A stretch of 64,000 bases of DNA from assembly GCA_029945375.1 (NCBI GenBank), contig CM057058.1, forward strand, positions 2,418,001 to 2,482,000, in the 5' to 3' direction. Positions 32,654 through 44,475 of the stretch are shown piece by piece. This DNA comes from Agaricus subrufescens. Lineage: Eukaryota > Basidiomycota > Agaricomycetes > Agaricales > Agaricaceae. Positions within the stretch are counted from its first letter, which is position 1. Each line of letters starts with the position of its first letter. Below the pieces are notes generated by a model. That model was not told where the DNA came from, ran no database searches, and saw nothing but the letters and a program-made list of their open reading frames with translations. The translations under genes and the position numbers were made by a program.

Positions 32654-34479
32654 TTAGAATGCTTCGGGTTCAGCGAGCCATTGGAATACTTCATCATGGC
32701 CAACGGTGCCTGCCAATAATGCTTGTCCGTGACGGCCGTTGGGGTCGTACCAAAGGCCCTTCTTGACACCATGAGATGAGAGGTATTTTTTGATTCGCTG
32801 CGTAAAGGTAGGTTAGCGCTTTGTTGTTAAGACGTATGAGAGATGTATCTGACCTCAGCATTGAGGATCTCGTCCTTTCCACCCAAAAAGTATTTCGTCC
32901 TAGCCGGGTCTCGGGCGTGAGGGATCTCCTCGAACCAGAGGGTGTTGGAGACCCAGTCAAAGTTTCGTTGCAAGAGGTTTGCAACGCCGAGCTCTGAGCT
33001 GACGAAATATCGCATGATAAGTTGGAAACCCTAAAAAGACGAATTCAATCAGAAACAAATTCCATGTCCGAAGCGACCGGTCCCGCTTACCGTTGTAGCT
33101 GGTTGGTACATGAACTTGTAACAAACGTCACCTTCCCATTGACAAAGTGTCACAGGGTCTACCAGGCAAGATCTCGCAAGCATTCCAGGGTACATTTTCA
33201 TCATCCAGGCGTGTACGTATGTCCCACTAGAAATCCATGAGAAACTCCGAATCGATTAGTAAATGTGGGTACTTACTTGGAATGGCTGAGCATCGTTACA
33301 CCTCGCCTTTCTGGTTGTGAATGTTCGGATTGCTCCTCTACCTCGGGTTCAAAGTGGGCCCAGCCGTGGTGAACAAGGATTTTTGCAAGGTTGTCGACCG
33401 TCTTCTGGCGTGTGTAGGGTGTGAGGAAGCGAGGGTGGAAAACATCCTGGCTGATTTGAGGTTGCAACAGGATTAGGATAGGTCGGTCGGTGAACTTGCA
33501 GAAGAGCTTGTAAATGAGCAAGTGGTATTGCAGCAAGCCAAGGCCAAGTCCGTGAACAAACACTAGGGGTCTAGGGCCTTCAACGGGATTCCATTCCTTA
33601 GGTACCCGGAGTAAATATTCCAGGTTCTCGCGGTGTTCGTACTTCGCTCCGAAGTGGTTGATATAGCGCCACTTGAGCCAGCGATTGATCAATCCAACTA
33701 AGGCATAGAATGTGACAGGTCGCCAGTTGATGAAAGTGGGATCAATTGTTAGGCGAAGGGGAATAACGCTGGGGTCAGAACCATCGGGGAATCTGGTGCC
33801 TGTACGACTTTCGAGAAGAGTGATGGCTTCTTCCAATACTGCGTGGTGTGAAGGAGGCATCTTTTCCGAAGAGGGCATGTCCGCGTTAAACATAGACCAG
33901 TAGAGCCATTTCCTGATCTCGAGGCCCTTAATGGATGACCAGGGAGCAAGACCGAACCAGTTGCGGAGGCTATTTCGGAAATCAATAGCACGGGGGTCAT
34001 TTCGGCTAAGCTGAGTGATTGATTCAGCTGGACTACCAGGGCGGCTGATATCGAGAGACTCTTCATCGCCACCGTCTTCTGGGAGGTCTGCAAGGCCTGC
34101 TTTGATAAGGCGCATAAAAGCTGTCCTTATTTCGAGCGGATCTCCGCGACGATCAGTGGTGGGAGGGGAGATCTGTCGGGCAAGTTGGAAGTGGTAGACA
34201 CTGAAGAACACCTAGAATTGACGCGAGATGTGGTCAGACGAGATGTAAAATTGGAGAGAAGAAATTGACACTAACCTCTGCGAGAGAAATTGCGAAGAGA
34301 GTTAGGTAACCCTTGGAGTATACCCATATTTTTCCAGTACGCAGAGAGTGGATCACGAATACCCAGGCGAGAGGAACAACAGACCAGAAAGGAAGGACGA
34401 CGAGGAAGAGGACAAGATAGAAGGAGAGGTCACGTCTGGACACCCGGGCGGGTATTTCGGAAATGTCGACGACGCTCAT
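32654..34479 (-). CDS. Membrane-anchored alpha/beta hydrolase
   Basis: The N-terminus MSVVDISEIPARVSRRD is followed by two close membrane helices (LSFYLVLFLVVLPFWSVVPL and YLTLFAISLAE). A long exon then carries a soluble domain: NPVEGPRPLVFVHGLGLGLL is the oxyanion-hole strand (HGLG), and SHSK at the exon end joins GTYVHAWMMK, giving an SHSxGT nucleophile elbow. IMRYFVSSELGVANLLQRNF and PARTKYFLGGKDEILNAE follow. The final exon has LWYDPNGRHGQALL, which offers the catalytic His, and ends LAEPEAF. Fungal members of this architecture are uncharacterised; a lipase or esterase role on membranes is inference. The gene is divergent from IDH1 with 402 bp between starts. Confidence 0.85.
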
Positions 34480-34881
34480 GTAGTAGGAGAAAGCTCGAGG
34501 AATGCAGCTCGGACTTGCAGACTGCTTTCTCGTTCCTCTATATACTCGCGACTAATTTCGGTTTTCATTTTTGGCGAGCGCGGAACGGTCAGGTGGGCGA
34601 GTCGCTAAAGAGCACGTGACGATCGCCCGACCCAGTCAAGTGTCCGTTTCGATTGATTCATCGCTTCGCCCCCTGGGGAGATCTCGGATATGTCTACAGC
34701 ATTCGAGGAATGACGCAGCGTGGTTTCGGACTTGGTGGTTAGTGCCGAACCCTGACCAGCCCAACAGGGGCGGCTTAGCCGTGAAAGGCAAATCTACACG
34801 ATCATGTGTCCAGCGCTATCTGCACGTGAGCTGGCCTCCAGTGTTCCGATAATTTTACTTCTCCGAACACTTCCACCCCTC
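34480..34881. promoter_or_regulatory. Divergent promoter between alpha/beta hydrolase and IDH1
   Basis: This 402-bp stretch lies between two divergent start codons and must hold both promoters. CACGTGA occurs at 34613-34619 and CACGTGA again near 34822; such E-box-like sites occur upstream of fungal metabolic genes. The use of these sites is inference. Confidence 0.4.
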
Positions 34882-36479
34882 ATGGCCTCCGTCCTCCGTC
34901 ATCCCTTCGCTGCTAGCCTCCGGCCTCTCACTGCCCCCTTTGCTGTGCGTCATTCTCTGACTCCATCCGGATCAGCTTACACTCTATCTTTAGCGCTCCG
35001 CGACCACCTTGTCCGCCCCGTTCCCCAAGGTCACCCAGCGTGCATGTCTTTTACTTGTTTTTGCAATTCCTGCAGCTAACGACCACTCAGCCCGCAACCA
35101 AGTATGGTGGAGTGTATACCGTATGCCGCGCCATTTTTTCGCAGTTTTTTGCATGATTCTGATGCATGGACAAGGTAACCCTAATCCCCGGTGACGGCAT
35201 AGGTACCGAGATTACAGACTCTGTAAAAGAGATCTTCGAACATGTAAATGCTCCCATTGAATGGGAGCAATACAATGTTTCAGGCGTGTCTTCATCCGGT
35301 GAGGCACTTTTCAACCAGGCCATGGAGAGCCTCAAACGCAATCGCGTTGGGCTGAAGGGTGAGTAACTCCCGCGTAAGACACGCTGCTTTCGCTTATTTA
35401 ATGTAGGCATTCTCTTCACTCCAATCTCGCAGTCGGGACACATCTCGTGGAATGTGGCTATGCGCCAACAATTAGATATCTACGCTTCTGTGGTTCTTTG
35501 CAAATCCCTTCCTGGGCACCCTACTCGCCACTCCAACGTTGATTTCGCCATTATTCGTGAAAACACCGAGGGCGAATACTCCGGGCTCGAGCATCAGAGT
35601 TATCCCGGTGTCGTTGAGAGCCTGAAAGTCTCTACCAGGGCAAAGGCGGAACGCATTTCCCGCTTTGCCTTTGATTTTGCCTTGAAGAATGGCCGAAAGG
35701 TGGTTTCTGACTGTAGCCTAAAATAATGCATTCATTCATTTGTTACCCCAGAAAGTTACGTGTGTTCACAAGGCGAACATCATGAAGCTTGGCGATGGTC
35801 TTTTCCTCAACACTTTCCGTCGAGTAGCCGAGGAGTACAGATCGTCTGGTATCGAATTTAATGACATGATCGTCGACAATACGTAGGTTGCGTATTTTTG
35901 AAATTATTCGCTTCCTGACGCAAAAATAGCTCCATGCAACTTGTTGCTCGTCCAGGTCAATTTGATGTCATGGTCATGCCTAACCTTTATGGCGCTATTG
36001 TTTCTAACATTGGTGCCGCACTTGTTGGCGGGCCCGGCATCGTTCCGGGCTGCAACGTCGGACGGGTTAGTGGATCTTTCAACCAGTATGTCATCATACC
36101 CACATACCAATTACACATAGGAATACGCACTATTTGAGCCCGGCTGCCGACATGTCGCAAGCGACATCATGGGCACTAACCGAGCCAATCCCACCGCAAT
36201 GATCTTGAGCGCTACGATGATGCTCCGCCACCTTGGGTACTCGGCTAATTCTCCATCTCAAAAATGACTCGAGCTTACTAACAATGATTCAAGGCTGGAT
36301 TCTATTGCCAATAGCATTACCAGTGCTACGTTTGATGTCATTAACGAAGGGAAGGTCAGGACGGCCGATATGGGTGGTAAGCTCTCAACACAGAACGGGT
36401 TGGGTATTTCGCTCATTCACTATCTTCAGGATCCGCTACCACTTCTGATTTCACGTCTGCTATTCTCAAGCGTTTGTAA
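34882..36479 (+). CDS. IDH1: NAD-dependent isocitrate dehydrogenase subunit 1, mitochondrial
   Basis: The start [20 protein letters not shown] is a mitochondrial presequence. The most consistent splicing uses donor GCT|GTGCGT then [12 protein letters not shown], donor AAG|GTCACC, then [11 protein letters not shown] and donor ACC|GTATGC, reaching [18 protein letters not shown]. The core follows: [100 protein letters not shown] and [20 protein letters not shown]. The SxSGxI..N variant and overall match point to the regulatory IDH1-type subunit of the octameric TCA-cycle enzyme. The protein ends SAILKRL at 36479. Several introns divide it. Confidence 0.95.
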
Positions 36480-36643
36480 GCTCATTCATGCATATATATA
36501 GATAGTGTTAAAAGTATAGGGGGGATTTGAGAAAGCGGATGAATGTTTTCTAGAGCAGTCTTACATTACTATATCCTACACTCAAAATACCTATTCGGGC
36601 CAATATACATATACCTTTACACAAATGGATGTGTCAATCCGGT

Positions 36644-37991
36644 CTAAGAATCATCCAAAGACCTTCTCATTTTTTTGGCTTCAGGCTGATCGACCTCATT
36701 TGTATTCTCCACCGGCGGGTCAGATACTGTCTCGACCCTGATCACCGGTTTGATGGCTGCGGACGGATCAAATGTGGCTTGGCTTCGGCGAAGGCCTAAT
36801 ATTGTTGTGCATTTCACTTCGGAACGTTTACCCCATCCGTCGGCTTGGGGCCTTAAGTCCGCGTATAATGACCACCCTCTCGTGTTTAATACGTCAGCAG
36901 GGTAGCTGGTAGCGAGAAGCTGTAAGGCACCCATCATATATGGCGTAGTCTGTTTGAAGGAGCGGGTAATATACGAAAAAGCCGCACTGGGATATATCGG
37001 TTTGCCGGATATCAGAGCACGCCATTGGCCTTCCTGAGTTTGGTATAGTGGGCTAGAGACGGTTAAAGGATGATCAGCATATGCTATTCATGGGAGTACT
37101 TACATTCTACATGTTTGTCAGTTCAATAGCTCTACATTTTTATGCTACCCACTCACCTCCGACCCATTATGTCGACATATGGTTGAGTACCCGACAAATC
37201 CGCTATATCCTTTCCTTTCCCCTGATCGAAGACTCCGAGATGTATGCCTTTGGATATTGCGTTGATTTCGGTGTACACAGATGCTATATAATAGACCGGT
37301 CAGAGGCAGGCAAGACACCTAAGTGGCAACTAACCTATGCTGAGCGCTTCAGGCCTCTTGAATCCAAGTCGCTCAGCGACAACCATGGCCCAGGCCATCA
37401 TCACAGGGGCCCTATTGATAACACATGATTTCTTATGAAGCACATCTTCATCGAAAATCTCATCGAATTCGAAATTTCCATGCTCATGTTCTTCACTGGC
37501 TTCATCAGGGAGATATTCATTTTTATCAGTTGATTGACCCCGCTTGCGTTTTGGACGCAGAATCTTTAATAAGAATTAAAACACTAGTTCAGTACTTCAC
37601 TTGATAAGTTCGTCACCGCGTACCGGTTTTGATGCTCCAGGTTGCTCAGATATTCCAGCGCTGGATGAATCAGCTTTGTTTTCTTCAGTCTTTTTGGAGA
37701 TGGGTTTTCCCTTGTATGCATATCCGGCCTTGCGGAAAGCAGATAATATAGTCTTCCGGTCTTCTTTGTCTGTTATTCCCAGTAACACTAGCTTGGGATC
37801 TGTCAGCTCAGAAAGCCTTGACGGAGTGTTGTTCTCTTTGTATCTAGAGCGGTCTTAAGCAAAAGCCCCGCATGACTCGGATGCACGAGTTACATTTTTC
37901 CGACAATAGTCATTGCCTTGGGAACGGGAACGCCGTTTCCAGTAAGAACTTTGAGAAACTTGGGTAGCGGTAGTTTAGCTTCTTGGTCCAT
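36644..37991 (-). CDS. Conserved fungal protein of unknown function
   Basis: Joined exons read MDQEAKLPLPKFLKVLTGNG, KAMTIVGKIYKENNTPSRLS, ELTDPKLVLLGITDKEDRKT and AFRKAGYAYKGKPISKKTEE. After a linker with donor CCG|GTACGC comes ILRPKRKRGQSTDKNE, then NRAPVMMAWAMVVAERLGF, RPEALSI, SVYTEINAISKGIHLGVFDQ and QPYVDIMGR. The C-terminal exon has LYQTQEGQWRALISGKPIYP, SYITRSFKQTTPYMMGALQL and a nuclear-signal-like end PEAKKMRRSLDDS. Sequence of this type looks conserved and mostly helical, with a basic patch after the linker, but I cannot name the family. Between MGR and LYQTQ there are either one 101-nt intron or two introns around a 3-nt exon (37104-37106). The gene is divergent from the DUF262 gene by 199 bp. 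Confidence 0.75.
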
Positions 37992-38190
37992 GACTGACAG
38001 TACAGACTGAAAAGTCCTGAACTGAAATGAGGTCATGCAAAACACAACCAAATAACACGCTCATGAGCACACTGCCTTGAACGTTCTCGAGCGTCATACC
38101 TACCGCCCTAACCCCACCTACAACCACATGTCAAGAGCGACCAAAGTCGCACACTTAAATTCTAGCTCATCGATTACCCCACCAAAGAGC

Positions 38191-39891
38191 ATGGCCTCCG
38201 TTGAATTGGACGAGCTTGAAGACGACTTTGAGTCGGACGTGGATGACCCCACTGTTTTCAAAATACGGAAACCTATTCAACCTGCCACAGCCTTACTACT
38301 CACAACTAAGGAGCTACATGGTGTGTCCAAACTTTCTAGTGAACTCAGTTGGTTGTTTGACCCGGAGGAATAGAGATGATACACGAGGGTCAGATTGACC
38401 TAAATCCTGCCTATCAGAGAGGTGCTGTTCCAATCCGGTGTGACAAAGCTTGCCATTAATCTAGTGTGCAGATATTGTTTGGCCCGACTCGAAACAAGTC
38501 GGTCTTATAGACTCTCTATTTCGCAATTTCTATGTACCTCCGGTCGTTTTTGCGTTGACCAAGGATGAAGACGGAGCGCCCATACGAGTCTGTGTAGACG
38601 GAAAACAGGTACAATCATTTGATCGCGTGTCTTTGGTCTCCAAAATCCAGCGACTTAATCTGTCATTTAGCGATTGACCTCAATACAAAAGTTTTTCGAT
38701 GGCCAGGTAAGTTACAACGTCCCTGTCGTTCAAGTTCATAGTTAATGTTGTTACGCAACCGTTTAGATACCGCGTGCGTTCAATTTCACTCATGACCACG
38801 TCACTCGTTTGATACTCGAGTAGACCGGGATCCTGTCACCAAACGCCTTTTTTGGTACACGACATCGGAGACTTCTAGAGGAGTTCGGAACGAAATCCCA
38901 GAAAAGTATAAGAAAGAGTTTGCCAACAAATCTATAACCTGTGGTAAGCGGCACTCATCCCGATATTCATCCATCACTCAAATCATTCATCCAGTTGAAT
39001 ACCATAATATAGACCCTGCACAAGAGCGAGAGATTTTCCAGCGAGTGCAGTTGGGCATGACCCTTACGGCTGCGGGTGGGTTTGATCAGGGCTTAAGATT
39101 GCACACTAAACTCATAATGTTTCAGAAAAGCTGCAGGCCATTTCCTCACCCTATGCGGAGTAAGGTCTATGTTGCTGCGTGTTTTCATCTACTCATTAAA
39201 AGCCAAAGGTGGATATCCGAACTTGAATCACGGCATGTGACAGTGGAGAATGGTTTGTCCCATGTTCTCGAGTGGGATACCAAACGTGGCCGTGACTATC
39301 AGAATCTCGCGCATTTCATTTTCTGTTGCGACAGATTACCGAATGAAGATTTACCGACACCCCACAAACTCGAAGTATGGTTATCTAGAGAGGACCCTCC
39401 GACACAATCATTCAAAAATGACATTGAGGCTGTCTTGACCGATTTTTGGAATATAGCATCGGTTGAATCGTTGAATGAACCATTCCGTACTATTAACAGG
39501 CGAATAGCTCCAGTAGAGTTCGTTTTTATTGGTGAATCTTTCCCTGGATCCTTACAATCCCTCACCTAACATTTATCTCAAAGCCGTTTTGTTGTACCAG
39601 CTTCGCAAGTACAGCAAGCAAGCGCGTTCTAAGGCGATATACCATCTCCGGAAAAGCGTCCGAGAACAATTTGTGGATATTCGCATGAACACAAAGGTTG
39701 GGAAGGCAATGTGGGCAATCATCCACAGTCTCCAAGTGGATCCAACTGCACCGGTGCATCTCGAAGAGGAAAAGACGCTGATTAAGAAACGTAAGCGAGG
39801 CGACAAGGGGGGGTACACAAGTGATGACGAGTACCGACCCGAACCAGTGCGTCACCTTGGAAAGCCTTTGAAGACCCGGGGGAAGAGATAA
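38191..39891 (+). CDS. DUF262 (ParB/GmrSD N-terminal-like) domain protein
   Basis: The start MASVELDELEDDFESD is preferred over an upstream ATG at 38077. Several introns of about 50 nt are removed to give KELHDMIHEGQIDLNPAYQR, DIVWPDSKQVGLIDSLF, NFYVPPVVFALTKDEDGAPI and CVDGKQ joined to RLTSIQKFFDGQ. NPxYQR and DGKQRL are the hallmark motifs of DUF262, a ParB-like fold that binds or hydrolyses NTPs in bacterial type IV restriction enzymes. VEYHNIDPAQEREIFQRVQL, LGMTLTAAGEKLQAISSPYA and a helical C-terminal region follow, with a basic tail (KKRKRGDKGG). No DUF1524 HNH nuclease motif is evident. The role in fungi is unknown. It converges on DCC1 with 92 bp between stops. Confidence 0.85.
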
Positions 39892-39983
39892 GATTAATAT
39901 AATACCCCATAGTTACTCATAGTTTTGTCCCTTCTTATCATTTGACCACTAGTTTTAATTTTCTACTTTTGTTAATCTGACCC

Positions 39984-41415
39984 TCAGCCTGTATACTGAG
40001 TTCGCGAAGTATACGAGACTCCTTGGTTATCGGTAATAGCACGACAGTACTTAAGAAGCAATTTATCTCGTTCTTTTGAGCTGACTGCGATCTCACTGAG
40101 AAATGGCATGATATCGTCCGCCTTCCAACGTGGCCTTGTGCGAAAAAGGTCAGCCAATCGCTGGGCTGGATCTACAGGCAACTCAAATGAGGGGAAGTAC
40201 ACCAGATTCTCTTGTCCACCGGTCGTTGAAACTAGGTAATTTCCCTGGCAGTTAGGGTGAGCATGAGTAACTCTTGGGAGCATTCACCAACTGCGCACCG
40301 TCAGGAGACTAAGATCGATCGAGGAATTAAAAGTATCTCCCACAGCTGTTTCCCATTGAATTAGGAATGACTCCCTTCCAATCGGATCGCGCTAAGTCAT
40401 GTTTACTCCCGTTGACCATTGAGCAAGGGGGTGAGGGGGCGTAATAAACGCACCCGGTGATGTCTCAACAACCCTATTCCAACTTCTTTTACCACCGCGG
40501 AGACATCCATTTTCCATATACCGCGTGCTTCATCCACGTCTCCGAACCATGCTAGCAGTTGCATCGAAACTACTCTTGGTACTTCATGGTCTTGAGCAAG
40601 TGAAGAAACGAGATCATCAATCGGAATAGCATCAGAGGTCAGAGAAAGCGATGCCAAGAGATTCAACACTAATTCTAGCAGGGTTTTCAGATAGTCTTTT
40701 GATATTGGGCGCAAGAAGCCTGGAGTTTTCGGGGTTGAGGAAGATAAACAGTTAAGAACCGTCACTTCAAATGAAGGAATTATATTACTTACCATTAATC
40801 ACTAGAACTCGCCTTTCCTTCAATCCGCGATCTAATTCCGTATCACTAGCCTGCACGTCCGTCTTGGCAGCCTGGTAAGAATAGTAATTCTGTTCGAGAT
40901 CCGCTTTATCAGGCGTATGACCCGCGACTGTGCATCGAAAAATAAGCGTACGTCTGGATTGGAAGCGTGATCTTGCACTTCGTCTAATTCGTCGTATTCC
41001 TTTCCACGCAGTAGGCCGATCAGGCTGTGAAGCTTGGGAACAGAAGGTGATAGTTCGAGAATCTCGTGTAGCTCGTCACGTATGACCACAGGCTCTTTTC
41101 CGGTTATTGAGGAGGATCCGCTCGAAGGAGAGGTCACAACAAGTACAGAATTCGACAACGCTACAGATCGTAGGTTGTAGGTCTTGTCCGCGGTGCACAG
41201 TACAGCATCTTCTCCCGCCTGCCCCTTGATCGTGAAGCTAGCAATCAAGGTCAGATGGAGGACAGCGCGCGCGCTGAGAAAGCCTACGTGACGGTCGCCG
41301 AACTCTTGGCAGCGGCCTCGATTAGCTGTGTGAGTTCCGGTGTGAGTTCTAGGAGCTTAAAGGAGGCGGATTCGACGTGGGCATGTGGCGAAAAGGACAG
41401 ATCATAGGAAGGCAT
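39984..41415 (-). CDS. DCC1: Sister chromatid cohesion protein DCC1
   Basis: The start is MPSYDLSFSPHAHVESASFK with LLELTPELTQLIEAAAKSSA; an intron (donor AC|GTAGGC) leads to FTIKGQAGEDAVLCTADKTY, NLRSVALSNSVLVVTSP and LSPSVPKLHSLIGLLRG. This is the Dcc1 N-terminal pattern. A middle exon runs KDYLKTLLELVLNLLASLSL and DVDEARGIWKMDVSAVVKEVG, which ends RHHRVR. The C-terminal winged-helix part is RTRPRWKADDIMPFLSEIAV with LLLKYCRAITDNQGVSYTSR. Dcc1 with Ctf8 and Ctf18 forms an alternative clamp loader that places PCNA on DNA and aids cohesion. Motif order and length fit. It lies 206 bp downstream of GLN1 on the same strand. Confidence 0.85.
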
Positions 41416-41621
41416 GTGGCAAGTTCAAACTCTCTGCCAAGCGACGGCTATTTTTGACTCGTGACGGGTGAACAAACATGCAAGGATATCCAATTCTATT
41501 AATTACAACTGTGATACTCTAAGGATTCCCTAGTCGGTCATAGCCAATAGCATGGGTGATACGTTCCATGATTCCTACCGAGATAATTAAGGAGATGACC
41601 TATAATACAAAGCAGGACAGA

Positions 41622-42914
41622 TTATTTGTTGAGGATGGTGGTTTCGACGATGATGCTAGTGACACGGTAGGGGTCTGCGAAGGACTGGTGAGCACAGGTC
41701 AGGGACTGTTTGTGCTGCGCAAGCTTACCAATGTTGGATGCGGGGCGACGATCCTCGAGATATCCATAGCCCTGAGTAGCAACATGTCGAGGGACACGGA
41801 TTGAAGCAGCACGGTTGGCAACACCGGAACTGAAATTGCTGATATGCCCGGTCTCGTGACGACCCGTGAGACGGAGATCATTGTCCTCTCCATATACAGC
41901 GATATGTTCATCGTGCCTGTTTGCTAATTTCTCAATGGCCTCTTCGATGTACTTCATACCTCCGGGTTCCCGCATAGCCTTGGTGGAGAAGTTGGTGTGA
42001 CAGCCAGCACCATTCCACTCACCCTTGAGAGGCTTGGGGTGGAAGGAGACCTTGATACCCCATTGCTCGGCAATACGAACAAGAAGATATCTGGCCATCC
42101 AGAGGTGATCACCCATATTGACACCTTCACACGGCCCAACCTGGAATTCCCATTGGGAAGGCATCACTTCAGCATTGATACCACTGATGTTAATGCCAGC
42201 ATAAAGGCAGGCACGATAGTGCGCCTCAATTAGGTCACGAGCGAAAACTTTGCCGGTGCCTGTTACAGGATATATTAGAGTGCGGACCAAAAAAGGTCGA
42301 CCAGAGGGTACTGACCAGCACCGCAGTAGTATGGGCCCTGAGGGCCGGGGAAACCACCCTTTGGCCAGCCAAAGGGCTGGTCATCGGCGTCGAACAGAGT
42401 ATATTCTTGCTCGAGACCAAACCACGGCTCGGTTTCCTTAGCCTCATCGAAGACCTTCTTAGCGTGATGGCGGTGGTTAGTTCGGTTGGGGGTGCCGTCA
42501 TTATTGTAGGTCTCAGCGAGAACAAGGATGTTGTCTCCACCACGGAAGGGATCCTTGAAGATGGCGGCGGGACGGAGGTAGACGTCGGAATCATGGCCGG
42601 GAGCTTGATTGGTAGAAGAACCATCAAAGTCCCAGATACGGAGTTGGCCGATGTCGGTAACCTTCTTGCTAACGGTCTAATAATTTCCGGATATGGAATC
42701 AGGGTGAGTGGAAACAACTTTTGAGGGCGGGCATACGCACCGTTGTCTTGCAGCGGAGGCCGCCGTCACCGTCGATCCAGACGTCTGGGGAACGAGGAGT
42801 GAGCCGCCAGAAGAAAGTGCGCAGGGAGAGAGACTCACATTCAGCCTGAATCTTGTCGCCCTGGTCGAGGCTGAGGTAGGGCGCAAGGAGATCGTTGTGG
42901 TAGGTGTAGGCCAT
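41622..42914 (-). CDS. GLN1: Glutamine synthetase
   Basis: The start is [20 protein letters not shown]. Introns follow before [14 protein letters not shown]. The core is [100 protein letters not shown] and [14 protein letters not shown]. The ATP-binding region [20 protein letters not shown] and [25 protein letters not shown] end the protein, the last intron being spliced at CGCAG. This is a type II cytosolic enzyme that joins ammonium to glutamate, the main nitrogen assimilation step. The length is about 355 aa and the active-site motifs are complete. The upstream region of 738 bp to AP-1 sigma should carry its promoter. Confidence 0.98.
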
Positions 42915-43652
42915 GGTGTTGATTAGAGAAAAGGACGTAGGAAAGGAGACAATGGGTGAGATGTTTGGTAGAGACTGCTGTGCCGACGCGAGCTTAAAAA
43001 AGGCGGATGGCGGTGCTTGTGCATGTTTATGCTGGCCACTGATTGGACGATAAGCGGTGCATTGCCACTTGCCATTCCAGACTCCAGCCCGCCAATGTAT
43101 TGATGAATTATCATTACAGGAAGTTTTTCCTGCTCTAAACCGGTCGCCTTATCGTAGCCACATTTCTCTCTCCCTTCTCTCTCCCTAACCCCCCGTAAAT
43201 TATCCGCCGACTGTTTCCGCTTCTCTTCTTTTTCCGTGCTCCATGCCTGTGGCACTGTGGCACCGCCCCCCCCACAACGGCCTTAACGCCCCAAGCCCCC
43301 TTCTCTACCTCATCTCATATCCACCTGACGCAGCTGCACGAGACCAGCCGGAGGTGGTGCTGCTGCCACTCCCGGATACCCGGTCCTCCAGATCCAGCAC
43401 TCGAACAACGCGCGCTTTTTGCCGTCCCCAATTCAGATTTTAATATCAAGTGGTCAATATCAATTAATTACTTTAATATACACCTCTTCGCTCGCGCGCC
43501 CAAGAAGCCCCGGACCCTCAGACCGCCAAGCACATCGAATTACACCTCTTCTTCCTGTACCGTACCTTCCTTTGTGAATTTACGTCTACATCATCGGACC
43601 TTGAAAGCGTATCAGAACAACGCCGTACTCTTGATTTTTTAAAAACCGTCGT
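42915..43652. other. Intergenic region upstream of GLN1
   Basis: This 738-bp region lies between the GLN1 start and the stop of AP-1 sigma; both genes are on the minus strand. It contains the GLN1 promoter and the AP-1 sigma 3' UTR. TTAAAAAAGG near 42994 may be TATA-like. I see no gene in it. Confidence 0.5.
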
Positions 43653-44475
43653 CTAACCGCTGCGTGATCCCAGCCTTGCGAGTGTCTCATCGGAGTTCTC
43701 CTGCTCCTCGACGGTGTCGGATTGTGTCACCTAATCAGCCACAGTTGAGGTCACTACGACGACATCATGGCTTTGCCACTTTGATTATGACGCACCACGC
43801 GAAGAACTGATTTCTTCGAAGATTCTTGCAATTCGCCAGCGATGATCAACTCATCCAGGATCTGCACCATGTTCGCCCGTTGGTCCGCAAATTCAACACA
43901 AATTCTGATTCACTACCCACCGCATATGCCTTCTGAAAGTTAAAAATCCTGCGAGAGACGGAGATTAGTTATACCCGGGATAGCCACCAGTTGCTCACAA
44001 GTCGAGTTCACAAACCTAACCACTGATGTCAGTATCCATTCCAAAAAACAAACATTCGCACCCGGATGCATACATTCCCAAAATACCGATCCAGCACCTC
44101 CACATATCGGTGAATTATTTCTAGCGTCACCAGCTCGTTATCGCCTTGCGAGATGCCGCATACAAAGAACAAAGATGCATATCGACGGTAGACGACTTTG
44201 GTATCTGAATGGGATCCACGAGTGAGTCAAGATCTTGCTCCTGATTTCCGATGTAAACGCGACCTTTGTACTCCAGGAAGTTGCACATGCGGGTTCTACG
44301 AGCAAGCACGAGTTGTGTTACATCCTTGATGATCTTCGCCTTGGCCTTGGGCGCCATCGTTGTGAACCATTTCGCGAGACGGACTTTACCTATCGAGGCC
44401 AATATGTAAGACCGAGCTCCATATCCTGCACGCGATCTTACCTTGCCGCGACACTAGAAGAATATAGTTGATCAT
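43653..44475 (-). CDS. APS1: AP-1 adaptor complex sigma subunit
   Basis: Only one exon forms a long frame, but joining seven exons gives a full 159-aa sigma adaptin. The pieces are [131 protein letters not shown] and [20 protein letters not shown], with end ARLGSRSG. The last intron is at CGCGTG|GTGCGT; without it the frame stops at 43754. The sigma subunit is part of the AP-1 core that packs cargo in clathrin vesicles at the trans-Golgi and endosomes, and helps read dileucine signals. Introns are about 50 nt each and splicing keeps the frame throughout. Confidence 0.95.

Noticed and set aside
27426..34479. SDR, amidohydrolase and alpha/beta hydrolase as a secondary metabolite cluster
   Set aside because: No polyketide synthase, peptide synthetase, terpene cyclase, transporter or regulator is nearby, so a cluster cannot be supported.
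38191..39891. DUF262 gene as part of a bacterial-style restriction or defence island
   Set aside because: The gene has spliceosomal introns and lies among housekeeping eukaryotic genes; no methylase, nuclease or helicase partner is next to it.
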